Positions 1 to 5,376 of a stretch of 6,542 nt of DNA are shown in pieces. The notes below the pieces were generated by a model. The model did not search any database. It was given only the letters and a program-made list of their open reading frames with translations, and was not told the origin of the DNA. The translations under genes and the position numbers were made by a program. Numbering within the stretch: the stretch's first letter is position 1; each line of letters opens with the position of its first letter. The DNA is from Bryobacterales bacterium (GTDB lineage Bacteria; Acidobacteriota; Terriglobia; Bryobacterales; Bryobacteraceae): positions 1 to 6,542 of the forward strand of contig SHUN01000167.1 in the NCBI GenBank assembly GCA_009697495.1, given 5' to 3'.

Positions 1-798
1 GGGATCTCGGGCGCGCGGCGCGGACCGGCGAAGGACGTGTTCACCGGTTTCAACATTTTCTCAATCGCATTGGAAATTCCGATGGCCGATGTGTTCCCGA
101 ATGGCATTCCGCACAACGGTGTGGGGCTCGCGAATTCGACGGACAGCCTGCTGCGCGTCTGGTCGAGCATTAACCGCCAGCGTACGCAAATGGTGGACGA
201 TTCGAACATCATCACGGGTATCCGCGGTTCCGGTCCCTGGGTCCAGGTGGGGCGTAACGCGCTGCCGTTGTTCAATGCGGGCCTGGTGGGCACGCAGCGG
301 CAAACGCAGTACTTGCGATCGAGTCCGATGAACGACGTCACCAATTTCGGGGCCGACATCCTGTACCCGGTGCTGGTCCGCGATCTGGACGCGCTGGGCG
401 TTTATAAGGCGCTGGGATTGCCCGACGCCACCGTGGACACGTTGAAGGGACCGCGGCTGGACATCATCAAGGTGATCAATCTAGGCCGCCCGATTCCGAT
501 TGAAGACGGATCGACGGGTGACGTCATTACCATTGACGCCGCGCTGGATTCGAGCTTTCCGAATGGCCGCAAGGTGGGCGGCGGCACGGAGCCGAATCGG
601 AATCAGGTGAACGTGAACACGGTTTTGATCAGCCTGATTGCGGCCGGCGATCCATCCGCGGGGTTGGCGAAGGGAGTGGAAGTGAACGATAAGAACTACT
701 TGAATCGCTTCCCGTTCCTGGCGCCGGCGCATCAGGGTTTGCTGCAGGGGCATGGCGGGGTGAATACTCCGGCGGTTCCCGATATTCCGAATCCGTAG
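1..798 (+). CDS. DUF4331 family protein, C-terminal part (5' end outside window)
   Basis: The frame is open from the first base and stops with TAG at 796-798, giving 265 residues of what is normally a protein of roughly 450-550 residues. The first visible part, around DVFTGFNIFSIALEIPM, matches my memory of the DUF4331 core, a phenylalanine-rich segment followed by a strand with a Pro. A long loop-rich C-terminal part contains an RLDIIKVINLGRPIP segment and a final PFLAPAHQG segment before a Pro-rich tail. The GTG at 37 is an internal valine, not the start. The biochemical role of DUF4331 proteins is not established; they are usually exported, but the N-terminus is not visible here. The next gene starts 26 nt downstream on the same strand, so it is probably the upstream member of the metal-related operon that follows. 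The family call is from motif recall, not a profile search. Confidence 0.8.
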   Translation, partial: GISGARRGPAKDVFTGFNIFSIALEIPMADVFPNGIPHNGVGLANSTDSLLRVWSSINRQRTQMVDDSNIITGIRGSGPWVQVGRNALPLFNAGLVGTQRQTQYLRSSPMNDVTNFGADILYPVLVRDLDALGVYKALGLPDATVDTLKGPRLDIIKVINLGRPIPIEDGSTGDVITIDAALDSSFPNGRKVGGGTEPNRNQVNVNTVLISLIAAGDPSAGLAKGVEVNDKNYLNRFPFLAPAHQGLLQGHGGVNTPAVPDIPNP

Positions 799-814
799 TT
801 TGAATTTTGCCAGC

Positions 815-819
815 GAGGA
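815..819 (+). promoter_or_regulatory. Ribosome binding site of the DUF4198 gene (GAGGA)
   Basis: GAGGA lies 5 nt before the ATG at 825. It supports that ATG over the in-frame TTG at 807, which has no comparable purine-rich site and would put six residues (LPARIG) ahead of the hydrophobic signal peptide. Confidence 0.6.
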
Positions 820-824
820 TTGGG

Positions 825-1562
825 ATGCTCCGATTTGTTTGGATCGTTTCGGTGGCTGTGTTCGGCCATGACATGTGGATTGAGCCGACGACGTTCCGGC
901 CGGAGGCGGGGCAGGCTGTGGGCGTGAAGCTCCGAGTGGGGCAGGAGTTGCTGGGCGATCCGATACCGCGGATCGCCCGGCAAATCCGGGAATTTGTGGT
1001 AGTAGACGCGGCAGGGAAGCAGGCGGTGATGGGGCGCGAGGGAAGCGACCCGGCGGGGTATGTGCGGGGCGGGGCGGCGGTGATCGGTTATTGGAGCCGG
1101 CCGAGCCTGGTTGAGTTAGACGCGGACAAATTCAGTCTGTATTTGAAAGAAGAAGGGCTGGAGCGCGTGCTGGCGGAGCGGGAGCGGCGGAAGCAGAGCG
1201 GGATGAAGGCGCGGGAGCATTTTTCGCGGTGCGCCAAGAGCTTGTTGGCAGGGGCCGGGGACCGGGTGTTGGGGTTTTCGCTGGAACTGTTGGCGGAGAA
1301 GAATCCCCATGCGTTGGCGGGGGCGGCGCTGCCGGTGCGTTTGCTGTATGAAAACCAGCCGCTGGCCGGAGCGCTGGTGGTGGCGATTCAGCGGGGGCGG
1401 CCGGAGCGGAAGGTCACAGCGCGGACAGATAAAGAGGGACGGGTGAGTCTGGCGCTGCGAGGGGATGGGGTGTGGCTGGTGAAAGCGGTACACATGGTGC
1501 CGTCCGGGGAAGAATGGGAGAGTTACTGGGCATCGTTAACGTTTGGAATAGGGACTAAGTGA
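825..1562 (+). CDS. DUF4198 domain-containing exported protein (putative metal-uptake accessory)
   Basis: This is a 245-residue protein. Residues 1-14 (MLRFVWIVSVAVFG) form a short signal peptide, and the predicted mature chain begins HDMWIEP. That matches the typical opening of DUF4198 proteins, a family annotated beside nickel/cobalt transporters. A charged helical segment (about residues 105-130, rich in Glu, Arg and Lys) follows. A C-terminal beta-rich part has a DKEGRVSLAL turn, then GVWLVKAVHM and an EEWESYWASLTF ending, all usual for the family. The likely role is a periplasmic protein that binds metal or assists a transporter; the ligand is unknown. Its TGA overlaps the ATG of the next gene (TGATG at 1560-1564), so the two are probably translationally coupled. 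That next gene encodes a HupE/UreJ-type permease, which supports a metal-uptake role. The start was chosen for its ribosome binding site and for the signal peptide. Confidence 0.8.
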   Translation: MLRFVWIVSVAVFGHDMWIEPTTFRPEAGQAVGVKLRVGQELLGDPIPRIARQIREFVVVDAAGKQAVMGREGSDPAGYVRGGAAVIGYWSRPSLVELDADKFSLYLKEEGLERVLAERERRKQSGMKAREHFSRCAKSLLAGAGDRVLGFSLELLAEKNPHALAGAALPVRLLYENQPLAGALVVAIQRGRPERKVTARTDKEGRVSLALRGDGVWLVKAVHMVPSGEEWESYWASLTFGIGTK

Positions 1563-1948
1563 TGTTACTTCGATTGTTACTGGCGGCAGGGATGGCGGCC
1601 GGGGCCCATGAGATAGGGACAACGAAAGCGGCGATGCGGTTTCCGGCGGATGGGACTTATGTGTTGGCGATTGAGACGGACGCTGCGCCATTAATGGAGA
1701 AGCTGGGGGCGCGTGAGTTGACTCATTGCGGGGAGGCGATCCGAGGACGCGTTGCATTGGCGTTTGACGGCCAGACGGCGCTGCCGGCGATTGAATGCCG
1801 AATGTTAGCCGATGGCGGGGCGTTGGTGGCATTGACGGGGCCGGTTCCGTCCGGGGCGAAGGCGTTCACTTTTCGGTTTGGATGGGTGTTTACGACGTAT
1901 TCCTTGCAGGTTGGGGGGGCACGGTATGGGTGGAGGGCGGGGAATTGA
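1562..1948 (+). CDS. HupE/UreJ family protein, N-terminal extracytoplasmic domain (frame-broken 5' part)
   Basis: This frame gives 128 residues. A signal peptide with an A-G-A cleavage site (residues 13-15) is followed by a mature start HEIGTTKAAM. A beta-rich domain contains FPADGTYVLAIETDA and, near the end, FRFGWVFTTYSLQVGG. This is the soluble domain that precedes the membrane domain in two-part HupE/UreJ permeases. The frame reads through a seven-G run at 1913-1919, then nine unrelated residues (ARYGWRAGN) to a TGA at 1946-1948. The natural continuation, GTVWVEGGELSVPL, lies in the -1 frame. One extra G would join the halves into a protein of about 328 residues. A weak ribosome binding site (AGGGA, 1550-1554) precedes ATG 1562, which is chosen over GTG 1559 because it overlaps the upstream stop. 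The break may be a sequencing error, a mutation, slippage or a genuine split. Confidence 0.75.
   Translation: MLLRLLLAAGMAAGAHEIGTTKAAMRFPADGTYVLAIETDAAPLMEKLGARELTHCGEAIRGRVALAFDGQTALPAIECRMLADGGALVALTGPVPSGAKAFTFRFGWVFTTYSLQVGGARYGWRAGN
1913..1919 (+). other. Seven-G run at the frame break of the HupE/UreJ gene
   Basis: Seven consecutive G sit where homology-like sequence passes from one frame to the -1 frame. In the upstream frame the run reads GGG GGG GCA; a shift of -1, or one added G, reads GGG GGG GGC ACG and continues into the permease. It is not a classic X XXY YYZ tandem-slip heptamer, because the base before the run is T and the second codon is GCA. Only a single-tRNA slip on GGG, or polymerase slippage on the run, would work. 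Homopolymer runs are also common sites of sequencing error. Confidence 0.7.
1932..1937 (+). promoter_or_regulatory. Candidate internal ribosome binding site (GGAGGG) for the permease membrane domain
   Basis: GGAGGG lies 7 nt before a TTG at 1945 that is in the permease frame and overlaps the stop of the upstream half (TTGA, 1945-1948). A GTG at 1951 is a second possible start at a longer spacing. The site could allow reinitiation after the premature stop. It could also be chance in purine-rich coding sequence, since the same bases encode WVEGG in the restored frame. Confidence 0.35.
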
Positions 1949-2547
1949 GCGTGCCGCTGGCGGTCGGGGACACGGAGCCGGTTTCGCGCTGGCGCGTGGC
2001 GTGGCGGTATCTGGCGCTGGGATTTACGCATATCCTGCCGTACGGGCTGGATCACGTCCTGTTTGTCCTGGGAATCTATCTATTGAGCAACAAGCCGCGC
2101 AGTGTGTTATTGCAGGTTACTGCATTTACGGCGGCACATTCGATTACATTGGGACTGAGTATGTACGGCGTGTTGCGCGTGCCGGCTTCGATAGTGGAGC
2201 CGTTGATCGCGGTGTCGATTGCGTATGTGGCGATTGAGAATTTGTTTTTGTCGGAACTAAAGCCGTGGCGCGTAGGGCTGGTGTTTGGATTCGGATTGTT
2301 GCATGGGATGGGGTTTGCGGGTGTGTTGACCGGGTTGGGCCTGCCGCCAGGGGAGTTTGTTACGGCGCTGTTGACGTTCAACATAGGGGTCGAAATGGGG
2401 CAATTGGCGGTGATCGGGGCGGCGTTTCTGCTGGTGGGATGGCATTGTTCAGAACGGATCTGGTGGCGGAGCAGGGTGGTGATTCCGGCTTCAACGTTGA
2501 TTGCTTGCGCGGCGATTTATTGGACCGTGGAGCGGGTGATGGGGTGA
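1945..2547 (+). CDS. HupE/UreJ-type metal permease, C-terminal membrane domain (frame-broken 3' part)
   Basis: About 200 residues in the -1 frame relative to the upstream half, with about six membrane segments. Signature motifs are easy to see: FTHILPYGLDHVLFVLG in the first segment (His codons at 2029 and 2053), TAFTAAHSITLGLS in the second, EPLIAVSIAYVAIENLF in the third, and FGFGLLHGMGFAG in the fourth. TFNIGVEMGQ follows. These histidine and acidic positions are the proposed path for nickel or cobalt in HupE/UreJ secondary transporters; other metals are possible. The frame is open upstream to 1795, but the translation before about 1918 is unlike the family and is a shadow of the N-terminal half. 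The TTG at 1945 is the best independent start if the gene is really split; otherwise this is the 3' part of a single frameshifted gene spanning 1562-2547. The sulfatase gene starts 20 nt downstream. Confidence 0.8.
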   Translation: MSVPLAVGDTEPVSRWRVAWRYLALGFTHILPYGLDHVLFVLGIYLLSNKPRSVLLQVTAFTAAHSITLGLSMYGVLRVPASIVEPLIAVSIAYVAIENLFLSELKPWRVGLVFGFGLLHGMGFAGVLTGLGLPPGEFVTALLTFNIGVEMGQLAVIGAAFLLVGWHCSERIWWRSRVVIPASTLIACAAIYWTVERVMG

Positions 2548-2567
2548 TATGCTATGGCGGTGATCCC

Positions 2568-3965
2568 ATGACTACCTGTAATCGGCGAAATTTTCTTTCT
2601 CTTATCGGCGGCGGACTGGCGGCGGCGCAGACGGCCGCCGCGAAGCCGAATGTGCTGATGATCTGTGTCGATGATTTGAATGACTGGATCGGCTGCCTTG
2701 GAGGGAATCCGGATTCAGTGACTCCGAATTTTGACCGGCTGGCGAAGCAGTGCGTGTTGTTCACCAGCGCGCACTGCGCCGCGCCGCTGTGCAATCCGTC
2801 ACGGGCGGCGCTGCTGACAGGCATTCGGCCATCGACCTCGGGCGTGTATCAGAACAATCAGCCGTGGCGAACTTCGGCGGTGCTGGCCAGGACGCGGACT
2901 CTGCCGCAGCATTTTCAGGACAATGGCTACAAGGCAATCGGGGGCGGGAAGACGTTTCACGACGCCTATCCGGATCCGGATAGCTGGGAGGAGTATTTTC
3001 CGTCGAAGACGCAGCAGAAACCGGCGGATCCGCATCCGGCTAAGACGCCCGCGAATGGATTGCCCAATCCGGGCAATTTCGATTGGGGGCCGATTGCGGA
3101 AGGCGACGAGGCAATGGGCGACCACAAGGTTGTGAATTGGGCGATTGGACAAATGAGTAAGTCACATGGAAAGCCGTTATTCCTGGCGGCCGGATTGTAT
3201 AGGCCTCACTTACCCTGGTATGTGCCGAAGAAGTATTTCGATATGTATCCGTTGGAGAAAATTACGCTGCCGAAGGTGAATGGCGATGATCTGGATGACG
3301 TGCCGCCAATCGGGAAACGGATGGCCAAGCCGCAGACGGATCATAAGTTAGTTACCGATCACGGAAAGTGGAAGGAAGGAGTGCAGGCTTATTTGGCTTC
3401 GATCCGGTTTACCGATACGGAGTTGGGACGGCTCCTGGACGCATTCGAGAAGAGCCCAATGGCGAAGAACGCGGTGGTTGTATTGTGGAGCGATCACGGT
3501 TGGCATTTGGGGGAAAAACTGCATTGGCGAAAGTTTACGCTGTGGGAAGAGGCGACGCACAACGTGCTCATGATGAAGGTTCCTGGAGTCGGAATAGCGG
3601 GCGGCAGATGCGACCGGCCGGTGAGCCTGATGGATGTGTTTCCGACCCTGACGGATGTGTGCGGGCTGCCGGCGAAGAAGGAGTGCGAGGGCGTGAGTTT
3701 GCGGCCGTTGTTGGTAAACCCGAAAGCGAAATGGGACCGGCCGGCGTTGACGACCTACGGAAAAGATAACCATGCCGTGCGGAGCGAGCGATGGCGCTAC
3801 ATCCGTTACAGCGATGGGACGGAAGAGTTGTACGACCGGGAGAAGGATCCGATGGAATGGAAGAATCTGGCGGGGGATCCTAAGTTCTCCGAGGTAAAGG
3901 CGGAGCACGGGAAATGGCTGCCGAAAGTGAACGCGACGGAAATTCCGGGTCGCGGTAACGGCTGA
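2568..3965 (+). CDS. Tat-exported sulfatase, iduronate-2-sulfatase-like (S1 family)
   Basis: A 465-residue alkaline-phosphatase-fold hydrolase predicted to remove sulfate esters, probably from a polysaccharide or glycosaminoglycan-like substrate; the substrate is not readable from sequence. A twin-arginine signal (NRRNFLSLIGGG, residues 5-16) ends near AAA-KPN. Asp35-Asp36 (VDDLNDW) are metal ligands. CNPSRAALLTG carries Cys75, the residue converted to formylglycine, and Arg79. GLYRPHLPWYVPKKYF and SDHGWHLGEK (Asp309, His310 metal ligands) with the following KLHWRKFTLWEEATH match iduronate-sulfatase-like members. The C-terminal subdomain ends with ELYDREKDPMEWKNLA, typical of the family. Activity needs a formylglycine-generating enzyme, not present here. 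ATG 2568 has a poor ribosome binding site; an in-frame GTG at 2544 overlapping the upstream stop (GTGA) would add eight residues and is an alternative. Upstream of this the open frame overlaps the permease and is a shadow. The gene has the usual family length and no visible defect. Confidence 0.92.
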   Translation: MTTCNRRNFLSLIGGGLAAAQTAAAKPNVLMICVDDLNDWIGCLGGNPDSVTPNFDRLAKQCVLFTSAHCAAPLCNPSRAALLTGIRPSTSGVYQNNQPWRTSAVLARTRTLPQHFQDNGYKAIGGGKTFHDAYPDPDSWEEYFPSKTQQKPADPHPAKTPANGLPNPGNFDWGPIAEGDEAMGDHKVVNWAIGQMSKSHGKPLFLAAGLYRPHLPWYVPKKYFDMYPLEKITLPKVNGDDLDDVPPIGKRMAKPQTDHKLVTDHGKWKEGVQAYLASIRFTDTELGRLLDAFEKSPMAKNAVVVLWSDHGWHLGEKLHWRKFTLWEEATHNVLMMKVPGVGIAGGRCDRPVSLMDVFPTLTDVCGLPAKKECEGVSLRPLLVNPKAKWDRPALTTYGKDNHAVRSERWRYIRYSDGTEELYDREKDPMEWKNLAGDPKFSEVKAEHGKWLPKVNATEIPGRGNG

Positions 3966-3986
3966 GTCTTGATAGAATCTTAAATC

Positions 3987-3992
3987 AGGAGA
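3987..3992 (+). promoter_or_regulatory. Ribosome binding site of the Dabb-like gene (AGGAGA)
   Basis: AGGAGA is 8 nt before ATG 4001. It is the best Shine-Dalgarno sequence in the window and fixes the start of the downstream gene. Confidence 0.75.
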
Positions 3993-4000
3993 CTAACACG

Positions 4001-4441
4001 ATGAAACTTTTTCTGACTGCCGCCGCGACTTTGTTGCTGACTTCCGGCCTGGCTTTGGCTGGTGAGAAGGGCATGATGCATTGCTTCGCTTTTACGGTGA
4101 TTCCGGAGGCGACGGATTCCGATTGGAAAGCGTTCGCGGAAGCGACCGATAAATGGCCTTCGCAGTTCAAAGGCATCCAGAAGATCTGGCAGGGCAAGCT
4201 GCGCGGACCGTTGGCGCAATTTACCATAACGGCCGAGGCACGCAAGAAACTGGCGGCCGGTGAGAAGGACGTGGAAACGAAGGCGAACCGCTTGATGCGG
4301 CAGCACGGGGTTTGCATGTTGATGAACGGTCCGGAGACGCTGAAAGAGTACACGGCCGCGCCATTCCATAAGGAATGGATGGCGATTTACGAAAAAGTGC
4401 GCGTGGCCGGGACAACGACGTACGACATTTTGGCCCAGTAG
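4001..4441 (+). CDS. Secreted Dabb (stress-responsive alpha/beta barrel) domain-like protein
   Basis: A 146-residue protein with a clear signal peptide: Lys2, a hydrophobic core, and ALA at residues 18-20 before GEKG. The rest resembles a single Dabb ferredoxin-like domain. It opens with a strand MMHCFAFTVIPEATDSDW (residues 25-42), then a helix and a WQGKL segment. It ends with GVCMLMNGPETLKEYTAAPFH (103-123) and a helix leading to a final TTTYDIL strand. The pattern of a strand, ETLKEY, a Pro-x-His and a C-terminal strand is characteristic of Dabb domains, which usually dimerise; their functions vary and no enzyme activity can be assigned here. It lies 35 nt after the sulfatase on the same strand and may share its transcript. 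The hairpin at 4449-4478 lies just past its TAG. The family call is from pattern recognition and is less certain than the existence of the gene. Confidence 0.8.
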   Translation: MKLFLTAAATLLLTSGLALAGEKGMMHCFAFTVIPEATDSDWKAFAEATDKWPSQFKGIQKIWQGKLRGPLAQFTITAEARKKLAAGEKDVETKANRLMRQHGVCMLMNGPETLKEYTAAPFHKEWMAIYEKVRVAGTTTYDILAQ

Positions 4442-4448
4442 TTTTCTG

Positions 4449-4478
4449 GAGGGGGAAGCCATCTAAGGCTTCCCCTTC
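4449..4478. terminator. Hairpin between convergent genes, candidate bidirectional terminator
   Basis: GGGGAAGCC (4452-4460) pairs perfectly with GGCTTCCCC (4467-4475) around a 6-nt loop. One G-U pair, one A-U pair and one G-C pair extend the stem to 12 bp (4449-4478). It lies between the TAG of the + strand Dabb-like gene (4439-4441) and the body of the - strand TPR gene, whose stop codon (4463-4465) is inside the loop. There is no long T-tract on either side; the + strand is followed by a modest T-rich stretch (TTCAGTTCTT). Position and stem quality suggest a shared terminator or mRNA end stabiliser. Confidence 0.6.
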
Positions 4479-5251
4479 AGTTCTTCGATGGATACGGTCC
4501 CGCGCTCCCAGCCACTTTGTTCCGGGAGTTTGCGGGCTTTTTTTTGCCAGAGCGCGGCCTGTTTTTTGTCGCCGCTCTTCACCGCGAGATGGGCGCGGGC
4601 GTTGAAGACGGCGGCGCGGAAGGGGTGTTTTTCGTCGAGCTCGCCGACGATAACGGCATCGGCTTGATCCAGGAGTGCGCCGGCGCGGTTGGGACGATTG
4701 GCCATATCGGCGGCGCGGGCGGTTTGCAGCAGGACGGTGGCGCGGCTGATTGCGCCGTCAACGGTGAGCAGGATGGGCAGCAGCTCCTCCATTTCGCTCC
4801 AGACCGGGGCGGAGTCCATGCGGGCGACGGAGACGTTGAAGCGGCATGCGGCGTTTTCCAGAATTCCATTCGTTGGGGCTTGGCAGGCCGTGGCCCAGGC
4901 TTTTTGCGCTTCGCGGGTACGGCCTGCGGCATGGAGGGCGACGCCGAGGCCCAGAAAGCTCGTGGCGCGAAGGCGGCTGCCAGAGGGAAGTTCGGCTAGG
5001 GACCGGTTCCAGAGCGGGATGGCGGCCTCCGGGAAGCCGCCCAGGGTGAGGTAACCGGCGAGTTCGGCGCGAAGGACGGCGGCGTCTTCGGGCGTGCAGG
5101 GGCGGCAGGATTGGAGGGCTTGCCGTTGCTGGAACTCAGCGCCGCGCCAATCGCCACGGCGGGCGAAGGCCGAGGCGGCGGAACGGGCCGCGACGGGATC
5201 CTGCCCGGCTGAAAGCGGGAGGACGGCGAGAGCGAACAGAAGTGTTCTCAT
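4463..5251 (-). CDS. Secreted tetratricopeptide-repeat-like protein of unknown function
   Basis: A 262-residue protein. Residues 1-16 (MRTLLFALAVLPLSAG) look like a signal peptide with the mature chain starting at QDPVAAR. The remainder is almost entirely helical and alanine-rich, with TPR-like helix pairs, for example around 20-50 (AFARRGDWRGAEFQQRQAL), 57-90 (GYLTLGGFPEAAIPLWNRSL), 95-127 (GLGVALHAAGRTREAQKAW) and 196-235 (ARAHLAVKSGDKKQAALWQKKA). TPR proteins act as protein-binding scaffolds; the partner is unknown. A CRPC motif at residues 49-52 could form a disulfide. ATG at 5251 is the natural start, but the sequence before it contains a small hairpin rather than a clear ribosome binding site. 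Its coding strand is C-rich, unlike the G-rich coding strands of the neighbours. It is convergent with the Dabb-like gene and lies 125 nt downstream of the monooxygenase gene. Confidence 0.8.
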   Translation of the reverse strand: MRTLLFALAVLPLSAGQDPVAARSAASAFARRGDWRGAEFQQRQALQSCRPCTPEDAAVLRAELAGYLTLGGFPEAAIPLWNRSLAELPSGSRLRATSFLGLGVALHAAGRTREAQKAWATACQAPTNGILENAACRFNVSVARMDSAPVWSEMEELLPILLTVDGAISRATVLLQTARAADMANRPNRAGALLDQADAVIVGELDEKHPFRAAVFNARAHLAVKSGDKKQAALWQKKARKLPEQSGWERGTVSIEELKGKP

Positions 5252-5269
5252 ACCCGCAGGATCGCGGGT
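5252..5269 (-). repeat. Small inverted repeat directly upstream of the TPR gene start
   Basis: ACCCGC (5252-5257) and GCGGGT (5264-5269) form a perfect 6-bp GC-rich stem with a 6-nt loop. It abuts the start codon of the - strand TPR gene and occupies the position where a ribosome binding site is expected. It could limit translation initiation in the mRNA, or be chance in GC-rich sequence. Confidence 0.35.
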
Positions 5270-5320
5270 GGCGCAATAGTAACCGTTAGGGCTAGGTCTG
5301 TAAGTGGTTGATTAGGATTG

Positions 5321-5332
5321 AAATATATATTT
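5321..5332. promoter_or_regulatory. AT-rich palindrome in the 125-nt gap, possible promoter region of the TPR gene
   Basis: AAATATATATTT is a perfect 12-bp palindrome in an otherwise GC-rich window, in the gap between the two - strand genes and about 70 nt before the TPR start. On the - strand it contains TATATT, a plausible -10 element, but no convincing -35 hexamer lies 16-18 nt upstream. Next to it, TTGGC (5340-5344) and GCCAA (5356-5360) form a weak stem that, read on the - strand, is followed by this AT-rich stretch. That could instead be a poor terminator for the monooxygenase gene. Confidence 0.3.
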
Positions 5333-5376
5333 AAGTCGTTTGGCACCGTCTAGCGGCCAATACCAAAACACCACCA

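Noticed and set aside
1795..1917. An ATG at 1795 as the start of the permease membrane domain
   Set aside because: The residues from there to the G run are a shadow of the N-terminal domain in the other frame and do not resemble the HupE/UreJ family.
2265..2567. Upstream extension of the sulfatase frame by about 100 residues
   Set aside because: It overlaps the permease membrane domain, its translation has no sulfatase features, and it would bury the Tat signal in the interior of the protein.
3348..3908. A 186-residue open frame on the - strand inside the sulfatase gene
   Set aside because: It is antisense to a well-supported sulfatase, its translation is rich in Arg/His/Pro/Gln with no recognisable motif, and it is what GC-rich code yields by chance.
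3973..3978. TAGAAT as a -10 promoter element for the Dabb-like gene
   Set aside because: It is a 5 of 6 match to TATAAT, but there is no -35-like hexamer at 17 nt spacing, and a short leader inside an apparent operon is more likely.
3980..4462. A 160-residue open frame on the - strand covering the Dabb-like gene
   Set aside because: It is antisense to a gene with a strong ribosome binding site and signal peptide, and its own translation has no domain-like pattern.
4517..4999. A 160-residue Gly-rich open frame on the + strand inside the TPR gene
   Set aside because: Its Gly/Ala-rich translation mirrors the GC-rich helical TPR gene on the other strand; no start site or motif supports it.
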